Source: Microcoleus sp. FACHB-61 (GTDB lineage: Bacteria; Cyanobacteriota; Cyanobacteriia; Cyanobacteriales; Microcoleaceae). Taken from it: a DNA stretch of 64,000 nt. Position 1 is the first letter of the stretch; each line of letters opens with the position of its first letter. Shown one piece after another: positions 53,451 to 63,816 of this stretch. The stretch is from assembly GCA_014695295.1 (NCBI GenBank), contig JACJNY010000070.1, positions 62,001 to 126,000 on the forward strand, given 5' to 3'. Below the pieces are notes generated by a model. That model searched no databases, was not told the origin of the DNA, and was given only the letters and a program-made list of their open reading frames with translations. The position numbers and the translations under genes were made by a program.

Positions 53451-54020
53451 ATGTCTATCAATTTGGAAAAAGGCGGGAGAATCAATCTATCTAAAGAAGC
53501 ACCAGGGTTGAAAAATGCCGGGATTGGTTTGGGATGGGATATCAACGCTACAGACACGGGCGCAGCGTTTGACTTAGATGCTTCCGTGTTTATGTTGGGG
53601 GCTACTGGCAAAATTCCCGGCGAACAATACTTTGTTTTCTACAACAACAAGGAGTCGCCGGACACTTCTGTAATACATCTGGGAGATAGCAGAACCGGAG
53701 AAGGATTTGGCGATGATGAAACCGTTACAGTCGATTTAACCAAAGTCGATCCGGCGGTGCAAGAAATTGTGTTTGTGGTAACTATCCACGAAGCAGAATC
53801 GAGAAGGCAAAACTTCGGTCAAGTGCGGAATGCTTTTATCAGGATTTACGATACTACTACTAGCGCAGAGGTAACGAAGTACGATTTGGACGAGGATTTT
53901 TCTAGGGAAACTGCGGTGGAGTTTGGCAGACTTTACAAGAAAGACGGCGAGTGGAGGTTCCAAGCTGTAGGACAAGGCTACAATTCAGGCTTGCAGAGCT
54001 TTGTAGACAAGTATGCCTGA
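53451..54020 (+). CDS. TerD family protein
   Basis: A 189-residue single TerD domain, of the tellurite and chemical stress resistance group; such proteins bind Ca2+. The ATG at 53451 follows a strong AGGAGG. Family blocks are INLEKGGRINLSKEAPGLKN, FDLDASVFMLG, LGDSRTGEGFGDDE (metal site) and VGQGYNSGLQSFVDKY at the end. It is first in a cluster of three TerD genes (gaps 102 and 79 bp), probably co-transcribed. Upstream lies the duplicated def tail. Confidence 0.93.
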   Translation: MSINLEKGGRINLSKEAPGLKNAGIGLGWDINATDTGAAFDLDASVFMLGATGKIPGEQYFVFYNNKESPDTSVIHLGDSRTGEGFGDDETVTVDLTKVDPAVQEIVFVVTIHEAESRRQNFGQVRNAFIRIYDTTTSAEVTKYDLDEDFSRETAVEFGRLYKKDGEWRFQAVGQGYNSGLQSFVDKYA

Positions 54021-54122
54021 TCGGAGGGCGATCGCTCCTAGCTAAATAAATCGAGGGGAAACTTGGAAACAGGAATGTTTCCCTCGATTTTAAGCAATCA
54101 GACTCATGAGGTTATAAACCCG

Positions 54123-55562
54123 ATGGGAATTCAATTAAAGAAGGGCGAAAGATTTAATCTTTCTAAAACATCTCCTAATTTAACAAAAGTTGCGATCGCC
54201 CTGGGGTGGGAGGTAGAAACGCAACTAAAATTATCGGACTCAAACCAGCCAAGCTGCGATATCGATGCCTCTGTTTTTGCATTAGGTTCGGACGGCAAAA
54301 TTCCCGATGAAAGATACTTTGTATTTTACAATAACTCGCAGTCGCCGGACGGATCGATCGCCCATTCGGGAGATAATCAAACCGGTCAAACTCAAGGGGA
54401 TGATGAGACAATTTATGTAGACTTAGAAAAGGTAACGGCTGCTGTTGAGGAAATGGTTTTTGTTGTCACGATTCACGACGGACACGCTAAAAATCAAAAT
54501 TTCAGCCAAATCAGAAATGCTTTTATCCGATTGTACGATCGCGAAACCGGCAGCGAACTAGCGCGGTATGATTTAACAGAAGCTTTTTCTGAAGAAACAG
54601 CAGTCGAGTTTGGACGGTTGTATAAAAATGATGCAGCTTGGAGATTTCAGGCCGTAGGACAAGGATATAAAGCAGGGTTGCAGAGTTTTGTTGACAAGTA
54701 TCATTCTGAGATTCAACAGCAACAAAAGCCAGCAGAACCTAAATTACCAGTTATTGAAGATAGCCACAAAAGTCAGAAAGCTATAGCATTAGACAAAAAG
54801 CTTCAGGAGAAAGCGCCGCACATTTTCAATCTTGCTAAGAAAGCCGATATCTCGCTCAAGAAGGCAAATCTAACAAATCACAATGCTCAAGTAGCGCTTT
54901 GTCTCGATATTTCTGCTTCTATGTCTTCCCTATACCGTTTAGGAAAAATTCAGCGTTTGGCAGAGAAGATTTTGGCTTTGGGATGTCGGTTTGATGACAA
55001 CGCAGCGATCGAAATATTTCTGTTTGGAGTCAACCCCCACAATCCCGGTGAAATGTCGATCGACAATTTCTCAAACTTCATCCACCATATACTCCAACAG
55101 TATCCTTTAGAAGGAGGTACTTATTACGGTAAAGTGATGAAGGAAATTAGAAACTTCTATTTTCCTGACGCTCGGGGTAGCAGGCGCTACGCACCTATTA
55201 AAGCCGATCGACCTGTCTACGTGATGTTTGTAACTGATGGAGAAACAGCGGACGAATCGGAAAGCAAGCAGCAGCTACAATGGTCGTCTTACGAGCCGAT
55301 ATTTTGGCAGTTTATGGCGATCGGCAAGTCGCAGAAAGATGTCAAAAGTAAGGGAGCTCGCGGGTGGTTAGCAAGAGCCGTAGCGAGCGATTTTAGCTTT
55401 TTAGAACAGCTTGACGAAATGGGCGGTCGCTACCTAGACAACGCCGATTTCTTCAGTTTAGAAGACCCCGAGCATATTGCAGATGAGGAATTATATGATT
55501 TGTTGACAGCAGAATATCCGCATTGGGTAAAATCAGCGCGAATTAAAAATATCTTACACTAG
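54123..55562 (+). CDS. TerD-von Willebrand A fusion protein
   Basis: A 479-residue fusion starting at the ATG at 54123 (MGIQLKKGERFNLSKT). Residues 1-200 are a TerD domain with CDIDASVFALG and SGDNQTGQTQGDDE. After a polar linker, residues about 255-470 are a vWA domain like that of TerY/TerF, with the MIDAS motif LCLDISASMSS, the second-motif threonine in LEGGTYYGKVM and VMFVTDGETAD. It is a candidate scaffold of the stress complex. The TerD part is closest to that of the TerD-pentapeptide fusion at 31126-32862. Confidence 0.92.
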   Translation: MGIQLKKGERFNLSKTSPNLTKVAIALGWEVETQLKLSDSNQPSCDIDASVFALGSDGKIPDERYFVFYNNSQSPDGSIAHSGDNQTGQTQGDDETIYVDLEKVTAAVEEMVFVVTIHDGHAKNQNFSQIRNAFIRLYDRETGSELARYDLTEAFSEETAVEFGRLYKNDAAWRFQAVGQGYKAGLQSFVDKYHSEIQQQQKPAEPKLPVIEDSHKSQKAIALDKKLQEKAPHIFNLAKKADISLKKANLTNHNAQVALCLDISASMSSLYRLGKIQRLAEKILALGCRFDDNAAIEIFLFGVNPHNPGEMSIDNFSNFIHHILQQYPLEGGTYYGKVMKEIRNFYFPDARGSRRYAPIKADRPVYVMFVTDGETADESESKQQLQWSSYEPIFWQFMAIGKSQKDVKSKGARGWLARAVASDFSFLEQLDEMGGRYLDNADFFSLEDPEHIADEELYDLLTAEYPHWVKSARIKNILH

Positions 55563-55641
55563 AAACAGCTTTTGCCGGCAAAAAATGCTAGCTTAGGGCC
55601 ATCATTCAACTTCACTATAAACCTTACAAAATCACAAAACT

Positions 55642-56241
55642 ATGGCTATTAACTTGACAAAAGGACAATCGATCGTTCTTAGCAAAAGCGAATACGACTT
55701 GTCCAGACTGACAATGGCTTTGGGCTGGGATGTAGCACAAGCTAAAAAAGGTCTTTTCGGCCGAAGCAGCGGTGCAAATTTTGACTTAGATTCCTACGCT
55801 CTGCTGCTGGGGGAAAATGGCAAATTAAAGAACTACAAAGAGGATGTAATTTATTACTCTCATTTGGAGTCAAAGGACAAAACAGTTGTTCACTCAGGGG
55901 ACAATCTTACGGGGGCTGGAGACGGAGACGACGAACAAATATTACTGAAACTGAGCTCTTTGCCAGCAGAATATCACAAAATTATTTTGGGCGTAAATAT
56001 TTACGATGGAAAAGAGAGAAAACAGCATTTCGGCCTGGTAGAAAATGCTTTCGTGAGGGCTGTAGATGCCGCCGGGAAAGAAATAGCTCGCTATCGCTTG
56101 TCAAATGACCCTTCTTATGAAGGAAAATTAAATATGTTGATGGGAGAAGTTTATCGAGAAGGCGGCGAGTGGAAATTTAAGGCTTTGGGAAATCCTTTGG
56201 CTGAAGATTTGAACGGTGTTGTCGGTTCGTTTATGCGGTGA
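55642..56241 (+). CDS. TerD family protein, diverged
   Basis: A 199-residue TerD domain: INLTKGQSIVLSKSEYDLSR, FDLDSYALLLG, HSGDNLTGAGDGDDE and FKALGNPLAEDLNGVV. It is more distant from the other three, with an insert (KKGLFGRSSG) after the first strand, like the YceC/TerX branch of the family. It closes the three-gene cluster. No TerC, TerB or biosynthetic ATP-grasp genes are in the window. A large hairpin follows at 56254-56353. Confidence 0.9.
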   Translation: MAINLTKGQSIVLSKSEYDLSRLTMALGWDVAQAKKGLFGRSSGANFDLDSYALLLGENGKLKNYKEDVIYYSHLESKDKTVVHSGDNLTGAGDGDDEQILLKLSSLPAEYHKIILGVNIYDGKERKQHFGLVENAFVRAVDAAGKEIARYRLSNDPSYEGKLNMLMGEVYREGGEWKFKALGNPLAEDLNGVVGSFMR

Positions 56242-56253
56242 TCTTAAAAATGT

Positions 56254-56353
56254 TTTTTTAACCGCAGATAAAGGCAGATAAAAGCAGATAAAAGCAGATG
56301 GAATTTCATCTGCTTTTATCTGTGTTAATCCGCTGATATCTGCGGTTAAAAAA
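56254..56353. terminator. Nested hairpin between terD-like and lysS genes
   Basis: The outer arms TTTTTTAACCGCAGATA (56254-56270) and its exact complement (56337-56353), 17 bp, enclose an inner perfect 16-bp stem CAGATAAAAGCAGATG (56285-56300 with 56307-56322). T-runs sit on both outer ends. It lies between convergent stops and can terminate both. The body is composed of GCAGATAAAA repeats. Confidence 0.8.
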
Positions 56354-56395
56354 TCCCCATGTACTTATTAGACATCGGCAAAAAAGCTACTCCAA

Positions 56396-57949
56396 TCAAT
56401 CTTTGACCGGGCGCATGGTCGGGAACATGACGGCATCTCGGATGCTTTGAGTGTTAGTTAAAAGCATCACCAATCTGTCTACACCGATGCCCATTCCCGC
56501 ACAATTAGGCATTCCCAAAGATAGCGCTTGAATAAAGTCTTCATCCATTGGATGCGCTTCGTCATCGCCTGCATTTTTCTGTGCTAACTGTTCCTCAAAC
56601 CGCTTTCTTTGCTCTTTCGGATCGTTCAATTCTGAGAACCCGTTCGAGTATTCTGTACCGTTGATAAATAGCTCGAAACGTTCTACAAATCCCGGCTTGC
56701 TGCGATGTCCTTTTGCTAACGGACTGACTTCGACAGGATAGTCGATGATGAATGTAGGTTGAATTAGTTTGGGAACAACTAATTTGTCAAAAACCGCATA
56801 CAGCACGTAGCCTAAACTCTGTTGTTCTAACTTAGACAGGTGCAATTCTAGCTTGGTTGCAGAGGATCTCGCACTTTCTAAGTCCAAACTGTCAAAATCC
56901 AGCCCAAACTCGTCTCTGACAGCTTCTACCATCGTTTTCACTTGCCAGTGTTTGCCCTTGAAACCGGGATATTTTTCGCTGTAGTCGAACTTGCGTTCTA
57001 AACTAATCGTTTCCCCCTGATTTTCAATTTCTTTGACATCCCCAAATACCGCCGCCGCTGCGAAACACATCACGTCTTCGACAACGGTTAAGATGTCGAA
57101 AACATCAGCATAAGCTTGGTAAACTTCTAAAGAGGTAAACTCGGGATTGTGGGTGCTGTCAATTCCCTCATTTCTAAATGCTTTCCCTAGTTCAAATACT
57201 CGCTCGAAACCGCCGCAAATTGCTCTTTTTAAGAATAATTCTGGAGCCACTCGCAAATACAAATCCACCTCCAAAGCATTGTGGTGAGTGATGAATGGCT
57301 TAGCAGCAGCACCGCCATAAATAGCTTGCAGTGTCGGGGTTTCTATTTCGTAAAAATCGGCTTGCCAGAGATAGGAACGGATGCTTTGGACGATGCGGCT
57401 GCGCAGCATAAAACGGTTGAGCGCATCTTGGTTGCTTGCCAAATCCATTTCGCGGTGACGGCGGCAAACTTCGGGGTCGTTAATTCCGTAATAAGAATCG
57501 GGAAATTGAATTGTAGCTTTTGATAAAAGCTTGAATTCCCTCACTAAAATAGAAAGTTCTCCCCTGGGGGTGCGGCAGCCGATACCTTCGACGCCGACAA
57601 AATCGCCGACATCGAGCAATTTTTTAATTTGTTCAAAGCTCAAACCGACTTCGCCTGTGACGATTGCTTTCTCGATTTTGAGTTGAATTTTGTCTGTGGC
57701 GTCTTTTAAATCGATGAAACCAATTTTGCCGCTGTCTCGCTTGGAAGTGATGCGGCCGGCTAATCGCAGGGAAATTTCTTCGGGGTCACTTTGTCCGTTT
57801 TCGAGTTCTTTTCCCGGCTGACTAAATATTTCGCGAACTTGCTTGGCTGTGTGCGATCGCGCGTAGGATTCACTGGGATACGGTTCTATGCCTTGCGATC
57901 GCAGTTCGTCTACTTTTTGACTGCGGACTTCGGCTTCACTCAGAGTCAT
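56396..57949 (-). CDS. lysS: Lysyl-tRNA synthetase, class II
   Basis: Charges tRNA-Lys with lysine. The 517-residue product has an N-terminal OB-fold anticodon domain (residues about 60-165, RLAGRITSKRDSGKIGFIDL) and a class II core. Motif 2 is FRNEGIDSTHNPEFTSLEVY near 285, and motif 3 GMGIGVDRLVMLLT is near the end. The length fits bacterial LysRS. The ATG at 57949 is clear. The gene is monocistronic, and upstream lies a MITE-like element. Confidence 0.97.
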   Translation of the reverse strand: MTLSEAEVRSQKVDELRSQGIEPYPSESYARSHTAKQVREIFSQPGKELENGQSDPEEISLRLAGRITSKRDSGKIGFIDLKDATDKIQLKIEKAIVTGEVGLSFEQIKKLLDVGDFVGVEGIGCRTPRGELSILVREFKLLSKATIQFPDSYYGINDPEVCRRHREMDLASNQDALNRFMLRSRIVQSIRSYLWQADFYEIETPTLQAIYGGAAAKPFITHHNALEVDLYLRVAPELFLKRAICGGFERVFELGKAFRNEGIDSTHNPEFTSLEVYQAYADVFDILTVVEDVMCFAAAAVFGDVKEIENQGETISLERKFDYSEKYPGFKGKHWQVKTMVEAVRDEFGLDFDSLDLESARSSATKLELHLSKLEQQSLGYVLYAVFDKLVVPKLIQPTFIIDYPVEVSPLAKGHRSKPGFVERFELFINGTEYSNGFSELNDPKEQRKRFEEQLAQKNAGDDEAHPMDEDFIQALSLGMPNCAGMGIGVDRLVMLLTNTQSIRDAVMFPTMRPVKD

Positions 57950-57979
57950 TAGTTATTGCCTGATTAAAATTACAAATAT

Positions 57980-58112
57980 CTGACATCTTGCACTATTCTG
58001 GCGATCGTGCGATCGGGTAGGCTAGAAGAGCTCAACCCTACTCCCCACAAGAAAATTCACTCTTTGTGGAACAGGCATCTTGCCTGTTCGTGACAAAGCT
58101 GCAAGATGTCAG
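57980..58112. repeat. MITE-like element (family C) with 13-bp perfect terminal repeats
   Basis: The ends CTGACATCTTGCA (57980-57992) and TGCAAGATGTCAG (58100-58112) are exact inverted repeats. Internally it carries ACTCTTTGTGGAACAGGCA and the hairpin ACAGGCATCTTGCCTGT. At 133 bp it matches the 1429-1551 and 49547-49670 elements. No TSD is clear here. It lies between the divergent lysS and tkt genes, near the lysS promoter. Confidence 0.8.
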
Positions 58113-58438
58113 AAACACCAAACTCTATCATAACAGGGTGGTTTTGAGAGCCAATTTCCCAAATAATAAGTTACACCCTCTCCTAGCCCGATCGCACAGA
58201 TCCGCACTCGCCCCAGAAATATCTCCGATAAAAATTTACGATCGACTGCACAAAGCGGCCGAAACATTAAAAAATTAAGTTGTCTGTCGATCGCAACAGG
58301 TGAGATGATATGTAGTGCAGCCTCACGGCAGTTCCACAGAAACTGAACAGCAGAGACGATCGTCGATCGAACTCGGCTCCTCGCACCTCTGTCAGAATCG
58401 ACCACACACTCTCTCTCTTACATATAAAAACCAGAATT

Positions 58439-60454
58439 ATGGCTGTTGCAACCCAATCACTCGAAGAACTCTGCATCAACTCTATCCGCTTTTTGGCCAT
58501 CGATGCGGTAGAAAAAGCAAAATCAGGACACCCGGGACTGCCGATGGGCGCTGCCCCTATGGCTTTTGTGCTGTGGGATCGGTTCATGCGGTTCAACCCC
58601 AAAAACCCCAAGTGGTTTAATCGCGATCGCTTCGTCCTCTCCGCCGGCCACGGCTGTATGCTACAGTACGCCCTCCTGTACTTGACCGGCTACGAGAGCG
58701 TCACCCTCGACGACATCAAGCAATTTCGCCAGTGGGAATCCAGAACCCCCGGACACCCCGAAAACTTCATGACCGAAGGCGTAGAAGTTACCACTGGCCC
58801 CCTGGGACAAGGAATTGCTAATGGCGTCGGTTTGGCAATGGCAGAAGCTCACCTCGCTGCTAAGTTTAACAAGCCCGACCACACCATTGTTGACCACTAC
58901 ACCTATGTAATTTTGGGTGACGGCTGCCACATGGAAGGCGTTTCTGCCGAAGCTTGTTCTTTGGCCGGACACCTCGGACTCGGCAAATTAATTGCCTTGT
59001 ACGATGACAATCACATTTCTATTGAAGGCGACACAAGCTTGGCCTTTACTGAAGATGTGGGCAAGCGTTTTGAAGCTTACAACTGGCACGTTATTACAGT
59101 AGACAATACCGCTCTAGACGATGATACTAACCTAGAAGCAGTTCACAAAGCTATTGAAGAAGCCAAAAAAGTCACCGACAAACCGTCCATGATTAAAGTC
59201 CGTACCGTCATTGGTTACGGTTCTCCCAACAAGCGCAATTCCTACAGTGCTCACGGTGCTGCTTTGGGTCCCGATGAAGTGAAAGCAACTCGCGATTTCT
59301 TGAAGTGGGAACACGCACCGTTTGAGATTCCTGAGGATGCTTTGTCACACTTCCGCAAAGCAGTCGATCGCGGCGCTCAAGCTGAGCAAGAATGGCAGAA
59401 AGCTTTTGATGCTTATAAAGCAGCATATCCTGCAGAAGCTGCAGAATATGAGCGCACGGTTGCCGGCAAGCTTCCTGAAGGTTGGGATAAAGTTTTGCCG
59501 ACATACAACCCGGAAGATAAGGCAGATTCGACTCGGAATCATTCTGGAAAATGTTTGAATGCTTTGGCAGGTGTGCTACCTGAATTGATCGGCGGTTCCG
59601 CTGACTTGGCATCTTCTAACATGACTTTGCTCAAGGGTGAAAAAGACTTCCAAAAAGGTCAGTACGAAGGACGTAACCTGCGGTTTGGTGTGCGGGAACA
59701 CGGCATGGGTGCGATCGCCAACGGTATGCTGTTGCACGGCGGTTTAATTCCTTACTGCGCCACTTTCTTGGTATTTGCTGACTATATGCGGGGAGCAATT
59801 CGCCTCTCTGCACTCTCGGAAGCTGGAGTTATTTATGTAATGACTCACGACTCCGTAGCCTTGGGCGAAGACGGCCCCACTCACCAACCCGTGGAAACCA
59901 TCGCTTCTCTGCGCGTAATTCCCGATTTGTTGGTAATGCGCCCTGCGGACGGTAACGAAACATCCGGCGCTTACAAAGTGGCAGTTGAAAGCCGCACTCG
60001 CCCAACTTTAATGGCTCTGTCGCGCCAAAATCTGCCCAACTTGGCCGGAAGCTCGATCGAAGGAACAGCCAAAGGCGCTTACATTTTGTCCGACGACGGT
60101 GGCACTCCCGACATCATTTTAATCGGCACCGGCGGCGAAACATACCTCTGCGTTGATGCTGCTGAAAAATTGCGCGCCGCAGGTAATAAAGTGCGCGTAG
60201 TTTCGATGCCTTGCTGGGAATTGTTCGACTTACAAGATGCCGCTTACCGCGAATCTGTACTGCCGAAAGCTGTTACTAAACGGTTGGCAGTTGAAGCAGC
60301 TTGTAGCTTCGGGTGGGGACGTTATTTGGGTTCCGAAGGCGACAGCATCAGCATCGACACATTCGGCGCTTCTGCACCGGGACCAGTTGCTTTAGAAAAG
60401 TTTGGCTACACCGTTGATAATGTGGTAGCTAAGGCTCAGGCGCTGTTGGGTTAA
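58439..60454 (+). CDS. tkt: Transketolase
   Basis: Thiamine diphosphate enzyme of the Calvin cycle and pentose phosphate pathway. The 671-residue product has the N-terminal signature [21 protein letters not shown], the ThDP/Mg2+ motif [15 protein letters not shown] near 159-173 and [11 protein letters not shown]. The second domain has [14 protein letters not shown] and [16 protein letters not shown], which carry the cofactor glutamate and substrate residues. The start ATG follows a 300-bp leader that includes CATATAAAAACC. A good terminator follows at 60476-60506. Confidence 0.97.
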   Translation: MAVATQSLEELCINSIRFLAIDAVEKAKSGHPGLPMGAAPMAFVLWDRFMRFNPKNPKWFNRDRFVLSAGHGCMLQYALLYLTGYESVTLDDIKQFRQWESRTPGHPENFMTEGVEVTTGPLGQGIANGVGLAMAEAHLAAKFNKPDHTIVDHYTYVILGDGCHMEGVSAEACSLAGHLGLGKLIALYDDNHISIEGDTSLAFTEDVGKRFEAYNWHVITVDNTALDDDTNLEAVHKAIEEAKKVTDKPSMIKVRTVIGYGSPNKRNSYSAHGAALGPDEVKATRDFLKWEHAPFEIPEDALSHFRKAVDRGAQAEQEWQKAFDAYKAAYPAEAAEYERTVAGKLPEGWDKVLPTYNPEDKADSTRNHSGKCLNALAGVLPELIGGSADLASSNMTLLKGEKDFQKGQYEGRNLRFGVREHGMGAIANGMLLHGGLIPYCATFLVFADYMRGAIRLSALSEAGVIYVMTHDSVALGEDGPTHQPVETIASLRVIPDLLVMRPADGNETSGAYKVAVESRTRPTLMALSRQNLPNLAGSSIEGTAKGAYILSDDGGTPDIILIGTGGETYLCVDAAEKLRAAGNKVRVVSMPCWELFDLQDAAYRESVLPKAVTKRLAVEAACSFGWGRYLGSEGDSISIDTFGASAPGPVALEKFGYTVDNVVAKAQALLG

Positions 60455-60475
60455 TAGCAGCAGCATAATTTTTGG

Positions 60476-60506
60476 TGGGGCGGGCTTCTGGCTCGCCCCA
60501 TTTTTT
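60476..60506 (+). terminator. Rho-independent terminator of tkt
   Basis: TGGGGCGGGC and GCTCGCCCCA pair (10 bp with one G-U) around a TTCTG loop, directly followed by TTTTTTATA. The hairpin starts 22 bp after the tkt stop. Form and position are those of an intrinsic terminator. Confidence 0.85.
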
Positions 60507-60508
60507 AT

Positions 60509-60970
60509 AGAAGAAGGAAGAAGTTCGGCAACGGATTCTGTAACTGATGTAACAGATCTCACAGAGGGATGGAAGAAGGCTTTAGTTATCTAGGAGAGAA
60601 GGCTTTAGTTATCTAGAAGATAAGGAAGAAGGAAGGAAAAGCTAAAATCTAAAATCTAAAATCGGAATATTGGGTTTCACTTCGTTCTACCCAACCTAGA
60701 GTTCGCTACAGCTCGCGAATCATTGAGAATTGCTATATTAAGAATTACGGAAGAAAAACCAGTTTCTACGACAATATTCGGTTTGGCAACGAGGCATCTA
60801 ACCAGAAACCGGGTTTTTAGCCCCCGGTGCGTTCAAGACTGTATATTTCAAAAATTTGAGATAGGTTATAAGTCATTGGGTTAAATTAGCAATTACCAAT
60901 TCCCGCTTACCAATTCCCGCTTACCAATTACCAATTACCAATTACCAATTCTCGATTACCCATTCCATTT
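60509..60970. repeat. Composite repeat spacer before the ethylene-type kinase
   Basis: In order it holds a GAAGAAGGAAG tract, a family E block (AAGTTCGGCAACGGATTCTG with GTAACTGAT 9-mers) at about 60520-60565, and two copies of AGGCTTTAGTTATCTAG (60574-60617). An ATCTAAA run and a family B copy (60741-60840) follow, and then seven or so TTACCAAT units at 60893-60950. The kinase promoter must lie in or around the last section. No gene. Confidence 0.8.
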
Positions 60971-63769
60971 ATGATGATTTGGAAATTTTTAAATCACCTG
61001 TTATTCACCGGAAATTATATTCCTCAAGGCTACTGTTACCTTTGGCAGCGAGAGCTAGTCGCGCTCCACATAGTGTCAGACTCTATAATTGCCCTGGCCT
61101 ACTATTCAATACCGCTATCCCTAATTTATTTTATCGGTCAGCGAAAAGACTTGCCCTTCCGCAACATCTTTTGGTTGCTTGCAGCCTTTATTATCTCTTG
61201 CGGCACTACTCATATAATGGAAGTCTGGACGCTTTGGCATCCTGTTTATTGGATTTCTGGCAGTCTGAAAATTATTACAGCCGCGATTTCTGCTTACACC
61301 GCTTTTGCATTAATTCCTTTAGTTCCCCAAGCATTAACTCTCCTCAGTCCAACTCAATTAGGGATGATCGATCTAATACTGCAAAAAGAAATCATTGAGC
61401 GCCGAGAAACGGAAGCTCGCTATCAAACTTTAACTGAAGCTTCGCCGGTGGGAATATTTTATGCAGATGCTGTAGGAGACTGCTTGTATGTCAACGAGCG
61501 CTGGTGTCAAATTTCGGGAATTACCTGCAATGAAGCTTTGGGCAAAGGGTGGTTGCAAGGCATTCATCCAGACGACCGCGATCGGGTTTTTACTGAATGG
61601 TATAGCGCCGCCCAGGAGAAATTGCCGTTTAAATCTGAGTACCGCTTTCAAGGCATTAATCAAACTCAAATCAGTTGGGTATTCGGCCAAGCTGTCGGTC
61701 AAATCGGAGAAAATGGGGAGGTTAAAAGTTATGTGTGTACTATTACTGATATTACAGAACGCAAGCAGGTAGAAGAGGAAAATCGACTGCTCAATGAAAC
61801 TCTGGAGCATCGAGTTGCTGAGCGCACTGCTCAAATCGAAATTTCTAATCACAAATTGCAAAAAGAAATAGCCTACCGCGAAAAAATAGCGATCACTTTG
61901 TTGGAATTGACGCAACTGCAAAATGCAATTCTTAATAGCGCTAACTACACAATTATTTCTACAGAACCCGACGGTACAATTAAAACATTTAATCGGGCGG
62001 CAGAGCAACTTTTAGGTTATTCGCTAGAAGAAGTGGTGGGGAAAGTCACGGTAGAAATAATTCACGATCCTCTGGAGGTCGCTAAAAGAGCTGAAGTTCT
62101 TTCTCAAGAATTAGGAGTGAAAATAGAGCCGGGAATGGAAGCCTTTGTTGCCTTGCCGCGCCGGAAAATCGCTGACGAAAATGAATGGACTTACATTCGC
62201 AAAGATGGTTCGCGGTTTCCGGTACTGCTGTCGGTGACTGCCTTATTTGACAGTAACGGAAATATTAACGGTTTTTTGGGTATCGGTCAGGATATTAGCG
62301 ATCGCAAACAAGCTGAAAAAGAGCTGCGCGACCTCACTAATGCCATGCAAAATGCGGTGGAAGGCATTTCGCTGCTGGACATTGAGGGACGCTACGTGAA
62401 GGTTAACCGAGCTTACGCTCATAAATGCGGTTACGAACCGGAACAAATGCTTGGCATGGAATGGCAGCCCACCGTACATCCGAGCGATCTTGAGATGATG
62501 GTCTCAGCTTATCAGGAAATGCTAATTTCTGGCAAAGTAGAAGTTGAAGCTAGGGGCGTTCGGAAAAATGGGTCGTTTTTTTACAAGCAATTAACGATGG
62601 TAAAAGCTTGCGACGCACAAGGGATATTTAACGGTCACCACTGTTTTATGAAAGATATTACCGAGCGCAAACTAACTGAAACAGCTTTGCAGGAAAGCGA
62701 ATTCAAGTACAGGCAAATCGTTGAATTAGCAGAAGAAGGTATTTGGGTAATTGACAGCAATGGCCTCACGAATTACGTGAACCACGCAATGGCGCGAATG
62801 CTCGGCTATAGTGAATTAGAAATGTTCGGGCGGTCGCTTTTTGATTTCATGGACGAACAGGAAAAACGACAAGCTCTTGATAATTTCGAGCAGCGCAAGC
62901 AAGGTATTGGTGAACAACACGAATTTAAATTCAAAACTAAGGACGGCAAAGATATTTGGACTGATATGTCTACCAGTCCCGTCATGGACTCTCAGGGTAA
63001 TCTGCTATCTTGTTGCGCCTTGGTTTACAACATTACAGGCCGCAAAGAAGCAGAGCAGCAAATGCTGCAACTTACAGAAGATTTGAAGCGTTCCAACGAG
63101 GAATTAGAACAATTTGCTTATGTAGCTTCCCACGATTTGCAAGAACCGCTCCGAGCCGTTACCAGTTACACTCAATTGCTGGCCCAGCGCTATCAAGGAA
63201 ATTTGGACGATCGCGCAGATAAGTATATTAATTATATTGTCGATGGCGCCACCAGAATGCAGCAGTTAATTAACGATTTGTTGGCGTATTCGCGCCTGGG
63301 AACGAGGGGTCAGGAGTTTGAGCCGGCCGACTGCAAGGCTGCTGTGCAGCAAAGTTTGTGTAATTTGCAAATTGCGATCGCCGAAAAGAAAGCTGTCATC
63401 ACCTGCGACGCGATGCCAACCGTGATGGCGGATGAATTTCAACTGGTGCAATTATTTCAAAATTTGATTGCTAACAGCATCAAATTTTGCCGCCAAGATA
63501 TCCCGTTGATTCATATCGCTGCCTGCAGGCAAGAGAGCGAATGGGTGTTCAGCGTCCGGGATAACGGCATTGGCATCGATCCGGAGTATGCCGATCGCAT
63601 TTTTATCATTTTTGCGCGCCTGCACTCCCGCCGCGAATATTCCGGTACTGGCATAGGTTTGGCGATGTGCAAGCGAATTGTTGAACGCCACGCCGGGCGC
63701 ATCTGGGTGGAATCTCAGGAGGGAAAAGGAGCGACTTTTTACTTCACTATTCCTATAATTAGTACCTGA
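60971..63769 (+). CDS. Ethylene-binding-domain sensor histidine kinase with four PAS domains
   Basis: A 932-residue membrane sensor. Residues about 30-125 hold three helices matching the plant ETR1 ethylene-binding domain: D37, Y44, I47, P48, I74, C77 and H81 occupy the spacing of ETR1 residues 25, 32, 35, 36, 62, 65 and 69, which bind copper(I) and ethylene. Four PAS domains follow (about 145-265, 310-450, 455-575 and 585-700), with a coiled segment near 275-305. The kinase is phytochrome-like: H-box FAYVASHDLQEPLRA near 720, N-box FQNLIANSIKF, G1 RDNGIGIDP and G2 GTGIGLAMCKRI. It has no receiver domain, but an Rcp1-like regulator lies 47 bp downstream. Confidence 0.93.
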   Translation: MMIWKFLNHLLFTGNYIPQGYCYLWQRELVALHIVSDSIIALAYYSIPLSLIYFIGQRKDLPFRNIFWLLAAFIISCGTTHIMEVWTLWHPVYWISGSLKIITAAISAYTAFALIPLVPQALTLLSPTQLGMIDLILQKEIIERRETEARYQTLTEASPVGIFYADAVGDCLYVNERWCQISGITCNEALGKGWLQGIHPDDRDRVFTEWYSAAQEKLPFKSEYRFQGINQTQISWVFGQAVGQIGENGEVKSYVCTITDITERKQVEEENRLLNETLEHRVAERTAQIEISNHKLQKEIAYREKIAITLLELTQLQNAILNSANYTIISTEPDGTIKTFNRAAEQLLGYSLEEVVGKVTVEIIHDPLEVAKRAEVLSQELGVKIEPGMEAFVALPRRKIADENEWTYIRKDGSRFPVLLSVTALFDSNGNINGFLGIGQDISDRKQAEKELRDLTNAMQNAVEGISLLDIEGRYVKVNRAYAHKCGYEPEQMLGMEWQPTVHPSDLEMMVSAYQEMLISGKVEVEARGVRKNGSFFYKQLTMVKACDAQGIFNGHHCFMKDITERKLTETALQESEFKYRQIVELAEEGIWVIDSNGLTNYVNHAMARMLGYSELEMFGRSLFDFMDEQEKRQALDNFEQRKQGIGEQHEFKFKTKDGKDIWTDMSTSPVMDSQGNLLSCCALVYNITGRKEAEQQMLQLTEDLKRSNEELEQFAYVASHDLQEPLRAVTSYTQLLAQRYQGNLDDRADKYINYIVDGATRMQQLINDLLAYSRLGTRGQEFEPADCKAAVQQSLCNLQIAIAEKKAVITCDAMPTVMADEFQLVQLFQNLIANSIKFCRQDIPLIHIAACRQESEWVFSVRDNGIGIDPEYADRIFIIFARLHSRREYSGTGIGLAMCKRIVERHAGRIWVESQEGKGATFYFTIPIIST

Positions 63770-63816
63770 AGCCTCAAAATTCAATTTTTTTTATAATCAA
63801 TAAGGATACGCCGATT

